Assembly: GCA_030549495.1 (NCBI GenBank)
Contig: JAUIRK010000101.1
Location: forward strand, 744,001-808,000
Reading direction: 5' to 3'
DNA: 64,000 nt
DNA from: Nectonema munidae
Lineage: Eukaryota; Nematomorpha; Nectonematoida; Nectonematidae
Shown: positions 58,540 through 64,000 of the stretch, piece by piece
Position numbering within the stretch: position 1 is the first letter of the stretch
Layout of the letters: every line of letters starts with the position of its first letter
The notes under the pieces: generated by a model
The model's input: only the letters and a program-made list of their open reading frames with translations
The model's database searches: none
What the model was told of the DNA's origin: nothing
Program-made: the position numbers and the translations under genes

Positions 58540-58940
58540 AGAATCATTTTGATCTTAAATGTCATCTTCAGATGAGTCTTTGAAATTTTGGTTAAAATCT
58601 ATTTGAGGCACAACACTGAATACACGAATTTCAAGTTATTTATTATGTGGAATTTGTTAAATAGCTGAATCGAGATTAGGATAAAACGACTTTTGTGAAT
58701 TCTTTTAATTAATACCTTTCCATTTTAATTTACAAAAATAGCAATCTTTTAAATGATCCTTGGATTCTAGCCATAGCATTGGTATAACAAATCTCATACT
58801 TTTTCTTGTTTCTTTAGTCCATTGTGGCAAATATTCTGTACATTCCTTGTATAAAATATGAGGGGCCAAATTTTTGTCTTGATCGCATAACTTGATTTTA
58901 AAATTTGTAGAGTTGATTCAACTTCTTTTTGAAAACATTT
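58540..58940 (-). pseudogene. Fragment of unnamed multicopy gene family, N-terminal half
   Basis: Minus strand: FKIKLCDQDKNLAPHILYKE, CTEYLPQWTKETRKSMRF, VIPMLWLESKDHLKDCYFCK then KGIN, stop, YPNLDSAI. I recall the pattern D-Q-D-K-x-x-A-P-H ... C-x-x-C/Y ... W ... F-x-x-P-M-x-W-x-E ... DCYFC from the same multicopy arthropod proteins as the piece at 36030-36610. It has several stops. Function unknown; the DCYFC cysteines hint at metal binding. Confidence 0.6.
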
Positions 58941-59216
58941 TTGTTAATTCATAGACTGTAATTATTTATAAAGAAATATTATATTTATATTTATATATAA
59001 TGGAGAAGAGGAAAAGAGTATTTGTTATATTTAGATTGATGATATATAATCATATAATAATGATGAGATGGTGATTGTGATAATGAGGATCATAATGATT
59101 TCTAATCATTTATTTCAACTTGTTAATTTTTTCACATATTTATAATTTGCATCATTCAACATTCTCACGAAGTTTAATATAAGTTTTTATAAAAAATATT
59201 ATTTTTTAAATTTTAG

Positions 59217-59280
59217 TCAAACTATTGAAGCTGGGAATGAAAAACTTCAAATGGTTCTGAAATTGCTTGAAGTAGAATAA
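59217..59280 (+). CDS. Candidate terminal exon, small basic/acidic protein
   Basis: Acceptor TTTTAAATTTTAG; one-base start (phase 2 in), which matches the exon ending at 46501. Encodes QTIEAGNEKLQMVLKLLEVE and a stop that overlaps AATAAA (59276-59281). The heptad-like hydrophobic spacing suggests a short coiled coil. Joined to the exons at 44613, 44714 and 46381 it would give a protein of about 110 residues; the 12.7-kb intron would contain the Tigger and hAT elements. Confidence 0.35.
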
Positions 59281-59723
59281 ATGTTTCATTTTTATGATAT
59301 ATAAAAAATTTTACAATTTTCTCATATTAATATAATTTATGCTTTAACTAGAAATAAATATATTCTCTAAAATTCTATATTTATTAGTTTTTTTGAACAC
59401 TGTAATCGTTTTTAAACTTCCACTTTTTTAACAATTTATAATAATAATATTCACATATGAAAGAAAAGATTTGCAAGTTATCAGTATGGTTTATCAACTC
59501 TTTTAGAAAAACTTACCAGAAATTGTTAACATCATATTCAGTTTTTTTCTCATTCAAACTCGTGTGCACATTCTGCTTCATCTTATTTGTTCATGATAAA
59601 TGATAAATCTTATTTTTTGTTTTCAAATAGCTGTAAAAAATAGGTGTTGCATTTTTACTTCTTGTAATCCTTCGTCTTTCTGAGATCTTTTATATTTACC
59701 TTTTTTTGTTTCCTGTAAAAATC

Positions 59724-61173
59724 ATGTTTGTACAAGCATCAAATAAAATTTCAAATCCAAAAATAGTCTATCGTATTCCTAAGTCAAAGATAAATGATAA
59801 TAATAATAATACTGAGTCAGATATATCAGATGCTGAAAATTCGTCTGAAAGTCAAGATAATGTCTCATTTATTGAAGTAAATTCTTTTTCTGAAAGTGAA
59901 GCAAGTTTTGTTGAAAACGAACACTTGGCTGAAAAATCAAAGGATAATAAAATTGATTGGAGTACTACGCCTTTTCCTTCCTGTAGACGACGTGTTGCAT
60001 CAAATATAATTCGAGACGCACCTGGACCCACACATTACTCTATTTCGAGATTCGATGATGAAGCATCTTCATTGCTACTATTTTTCCCTCAAAAAATTAA
60101 AAAGATTATTATCGAAAACACCAACGAATAAGGACAAGTTTGGTAAGAATTGGATGACTTTGGATGATATATGGCTGAATGCTTTTTTTTGGATTATGCT
60201 GGGTGTGTACAAATCAAAGAAAAATGCTTCGAATAATCTTTGGAGTCCAATCAGGGAATTATCGAGCGAATAGAGTTCGATTTCTGAAAAATTATATAAC
60301 CTAAACTTTTCATTACTGTTGATCAGCAGTTGAAAGCGTTTCACGCTAAAGCCCTGTTCAAGCAGCACCTTCCAAATAAACCAGCCACATACAGAATATA
60401 GTTTTGAACACTCTGTGACTGTATTTCGTTTTACAATTAAAGAACCATATCTTATCTTGTAAAAAATTTCTATTGAAACTATGAGGAAAAATAAGACTTC
60501 TTTGCCTGAAAATTTTGGAACACACAAGGTAATCTTTTCATTGATTTTTTCAATATTTTTTTTCTTTTTTTTGGGGAAAGGCAAAATTTTAGTTCCAAAT
60601 TCTTGTTCACTAAGGACACTACGATACTTTCTTATTTACCGAAAAAGAATAAAACTGTCATTATGCAAAGTACTTTTCATGATAAAAATAAAATTTCGAA
60701 GAGAGAAAAAAACTGCCAAAAATTATTACTGATTCCAATAAAACCAAAGGAGGTGTAGACTCGTTTGATTAAATGGTTTCTTTTTAGACTGTGCGTCGCC
60801 AAACAAATCGTTGCCCTGAGCCGTTTTACATAATATTCTAGATATATCAGAATTCGATGCTTATATTATTTAAACCAAAATAAATCACAGCTGGAAACAA
60901 AATTGTCCATACAAGCGAAGATTGTTTCTTGAAACTTTAGGTAAGCAGCTTTCTATGGATCAAATAGAAAGGCGAGAAGTCCTTCCCAGACAAATTGGTT
61001 GAAAAGTTTTTTATGAAAAAAATCCAAAACATTTGTTCCTCTCCTTTGCCAAATCAAAAGAAACGTCATTTGAAGCGAAAAACAGGCAGATGTTACATCT
61101 TTGAAAATTCTGAAAACAAATATGAGTCTACATGTGTAAAATGTCATAAATACATATGTAGAAAAACAGTATA
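59724..61173 (+). mobile_element. Decayed piggyBac transposase (second lineage)
   Basis: In order: acidic N-terminus (59724-59940); IDWSTTPFPSCRRRVASNII then RDAPGPTHYS (59960-60040); WLNAFFWIMLGVYKSKKNAS then NNLWSPIREL (about 60170-60260); TKGGVDSFD (about 60745), the conserved catalytic-region GGVD motif; RRLFLETLGKQL (about 60920); and a C-terminal finger GRCYIFEN...YESTCVKCHKYICRK (61085-61165). The pieces fall in different frames with several stops. It differs in sequence from the minus-strand piggyBac at 34-36 kb. Confidence 0.9.
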
Positions 61174-61542
61174 AATAACATGTAAAAATTATTAATTTCT
61201 TTTTTATAAATGCTCACAGCAACCTCTCACATAAATTTATTTAATCTTTTGCCTTATTGTAAGAATTCATATTATAATTCCCTTTTCTACAATTGAAGTT
61301 ATATATTCATATTTGAAATCTATCTCCAAGGTTCAATACTTAATTCTTTAACAATGTTTTAAGAAATTAAAAAACATTGAAAAAGTGAATATTAATTTCA
61401 AAAATAAAAATTATCGAAATTTTTTATCTAAGCTAATTGATTTTGAAAAAAATAAAATCTTAAAAAAATTTCAACTTGAATTATGTAATTTAAAAAATAT
61501 ATCCATCAAGAAACAATAAATAATAATACACCTTTTCTTATA
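61174..61542. other. No gene seen
   Basis: AT-rich 3' flank of the piggyBac remnant; its terminal TTAA was not located. Confidence 0.4.
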
Positions 61543-61780
61543 AGCAACCGAATTGCTAAGTATTCATGTCAAAAATTAAGCTTAGCAAACATCAGGCCTC
61601 ATATGCATAAGCCTCATTTAGAGTTAATTTAATTATTTTTAATAAAATTTAATAAAAATATTCTATAAATTAATAAAAAATTATTAAATAATAAAAAAAA
61701 ATAATGATAAGCAACCACCTAAGCAATTTGAGGCCTGAAACCCCCTCTACCCTTAAAAACCTTAGGCCTTCTCCATAAAA
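61543..61780. repeat. Dispersed repeat with AAGCAACC motif, copy 2
   Basis: Shares AAGCAACCG, TTGCTAA, GTCAAAAATTAAGC, AAGCAACC...CC, GGCC and AAAATGGAG blocks in order with 3897-4160. The middle is replaced by AT-rich sequence. Confidence 0.5.
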
Positions 61781-62307
61781 TGGAGTCGCTGATAAAAATA
61801 TGCTCTTAGGTACCGATAATTTTCATCGGAAATCGGTTTAAGTGAAAAAATTAGAAAATGTCTTTTACATAAACTAAAAAGTTTATAAATATTTTTATCA
61901 ATAATAAATTTGTATAGTATATGTATGTGCAGTTCATTATTTTTTTGCAAATATTAACTTGTTAACGACCTGAGTCGACAATTGTAGACTTTACAATATA
62001 TGAATCGACTGCGTTTATAAGTTATTATATATATTAAAAATTTCGACATGAAAATATTCTTAGAGTTAAATAGAAAAGATACATTGGTAAATACAATATA
62101 GAAAAATAAATTAAAATTGAAGACTAGAATCTTATAAGCTGAGATACTATTAACACGATTTTTTATAAAAAGTAAAAAATATTATACTTATATTAAATAT
62201 TTTATTTTAACTGATGGCAAAACCTAGTGGTGTAAGAATGCATGTTCAATATAGACAACAATTTATAATAAATATGTCATGACTTTGTAAATTATCTATC
62301 CATAGAT

Positions 62308-62981
62308 CAGGGATGGATTCAAGTGGGGGTGAGGGGGGCGTCCCCCCCCCCCCCCCCTGTTTTTTATAGTTGATTGGCTAAAGTGAATTTGATGAAATGA
62401 TATAGTGTAACAGCGAGGTTAAATCTATTTTAAACATGACAGTTTGTTTTAACATCTTCACAAAATTAATGTTAGATTTTTATGTATTGTATGTAATCAT
62501 GTACTTATTTATCACATCAAAGCATAAATAAAATTTTATCATTTTACCGAAGAAAAAGAAACTTGTTTTTGTTTGGTGAAATGTAAACACATTTCAAAAA
62601 ATAAGCTCATATGAAATGAAATTATAAAAACAATGTAGCAATTAAACAATGTAGTAACTTTGAATTTGAATCTTTATGATAAAGGTTAAAGGTGGTGTGG
62701 TATTTTCATCGAAAAAAGTACTAATTTGCAGCTAACATCGAGCTAGGATAATCAATCTAGCAGAAGCGAGGCTTAAACCTGGATCTTCAGATCGATAGCA
62801 GCGCTTCTAACCGTTTAAAACCTCGTAGCCACTAAACCACTTACGTTTTGATAAAAACGGAAAAGTTAGTTTAAACTTTTAAATAACAACTTTTCACGAT
62901 AGAAAATATTAGAAAAAAATTCGAAAAAGTGGCACAGCCCCCCCCCCCCCATCTAAAATTTTTGACCAAGATCCATCCCTT
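62308..62981. mobile_element. hAT-type MITE with SINE inside
   Basis: Ends CAGGGATGGATTCAAG on the left and AAGGGATGGATCTTGG read inward from the right, each followed within 50 bases by a G/C homopolymer run. Flanks CCATAGAT and CCTATTGAT are similar but not identical. No transposase coding. Confidence 0.6.
62690..62865 (-). repeat. tRNA-derived SINE head
   Basis: On the minus strand: TGGTTTAGTGGCTACGAGG (A-box region) and, about 50 bases on, GGTTTAAGCCTC (B box). GC-richer than surroundings. Lies within the hAT-type MITE. Confidence 0.55.
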
Positions 62982-63094
62982 CCTATTGATAGTGCTTAAT
63001 CTCATTTATCACTTTCATAAAGTAAATTAGAGCCACAACTTGGAAAGTGAAGGTGTTTTATCGCAAAATTCAAAAAAAAAAAAGGTATCTTATG

Positions 63095-63720
63095 TTACTA
63101 CAAAATAGATTGCCTATCTACTTGCTTCCTTCTGCTTCGACAAAATAAATTGAAATCTTGGACATAAAAGCTTCAAATAATAACCATACTACAATTATCA
63201 CTTTCTTTCATAGAAGTCCAAATGTTGATAAATGTGAAAGCACTCTCAAAGTTATCTAGGAAATTACTGAAATAAAAAAAATAATTTTCTGTCAAAAACT
63301 ACGTAATTGTTGGCAATTTCAACCACTAAGATCTAATGGGATACATGCCAAGGTATACCAAACACTTATGAAGAATTGTTTTTAAACATTATTCAAGAAA
63401 ATATTATGAAACAAGTCATTCAAAAACCTTAAGAATTGATTCTAGTGGTAAGGAAAGTGTATTAGACTTATAGATCACTAGTGATGAAAATCTTATTGAT
63501 GATATAACTTTGCCTAACTTAAATCAAAAGTGATCATTGTTGTATATCTTTCATCTTCCTGAAATCAATTCGACGTATTACTAAACATCCTAAATACAAG
63601 CTTTGTTCTGCTGATTATATCACTATTGAAAGAAACCTGAAAAACATAGACTGGAGAAGCTTCGAAAATAGGAAAATGAGTGTGAGTTGTTTTTGTTCCT
63701 TTCAAAATACGCATCTGATA
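63095..63720 (+). mobile_element. LINE fragment: AP-endonuclease domain
   Basis: Pieces in shifting frames read HRSPNVDKCESTLKVI; IVGNFNH (the GDFN motif, with D changed to N); ELFLNIIQEN; VIQKPTRIDSSGKESVLDL (the PTR ... LDL motif); ITSDENLIDDITLPNLNQK then SDHCCISF (the catalytic SDH motif). This is the endonuclease of a CR1/jockey-group non-LTR retrotransposon. The reverse transcriptase would lie past the window edge or be lost. At least four frame changes or stops. Confidence 0.8.
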
Positions 63721-64000
63721 TTTTTTGAATTAATCTAAATAAAGTTATGTATTTAAGCATAAATATAAAACCTAAATCAGAAAAATATTGTTATGGACTT
63801 TTATCTATTATAACTAAGCCTAATTTGGAAGTAATAACTGAAAGAGATGAATAAAATTTAAAAAATAAAATAAAAACAGTAGCGGTTTTGGAAACCTCTT
63901 TATTTATAAAAAAAATATACAATTTTACGTAAGTATAGAAATAATTTCTGAACAAAAATAATCAGGAAGTATATACTTCAAGAAAAATATTTGGAAAGGT

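Overview
The window is eukaryotic nuclear DNA: very AT-rich, with short exons bounded by GT/AG signals, long introns and many transposon remnants. EGF modules, a candidate amidated neuropeptide precursor and the transposon mix (piggyBac, Tigger/pogo, hAT, Tc1-like, a CR1-type LINE, TTAA MITEs, tRNA-derived SINEs) suggest an arthropod. A sea-louse-like copepod is my best guess, but that is inference. I saw no retrovirus-like, LTR or Polinton element.

1-26.1 kb (+): one multi-exon gene for a single-pass membrane protein. In order it has a SEA-like domain, an EGF module, a second SEA-like exon, a calcium-binding EGF module, a third EGF module, a transmembrane helix and a Ser/Glu-rich cytoplasmic tail spread over many small exons. 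The 5' end lies outside the window. With either of the 16.5-kb exons, and with exon 3 joined to exon 5, the frame stays open to a stop at 26081. Two exon pairs (3/4 and 9/10) share phases that make the members interchangeable; 9 and 10 are only 33 bases apart and look mutually exclusive. The introns hold two hAT elements, several SINEs and TTAA MITEs.

26.4-42.1 kb: a TATA box and a possible 5' non-coding exon, then a long intron with a fold-back element, a Tc1/IS630-like element, a probably misassembled homopolymer zone, a decayed piggyBac (-), a fragment of an unnamed repeated gene family and a perfect TTAA fold-back MITE. Two coding exons at 40.8-42.0 kb encode an 89-residue secreted precursor with a GKR amidation site. 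A separate minus-strand exon at 39.1 kb encodes a hydrophobic N-terminus.

42.1-59.3 kb: exons of a possible small basic/acidic protein (44.6, 44.7, 46.4, 59.2 kb) and an orphan acidic terminal exon (55.9 kb). Between them lies a Tigger transposon whose transposase gene is split by two piggyBac-type elements of one family in opposite orientation, each carrying the same two ~150-bp tandem arrays. A hAT element with a zinc-finger ORF and a hAT MITE with a perfect 8-bp target duplication follow.

59.3-64 kb: a decayed piggyBac transposase (+), a dispersed repeat, a hAT-type MITE with a SINE inside, and the endonuclease part of a LINE running toward the window edge.
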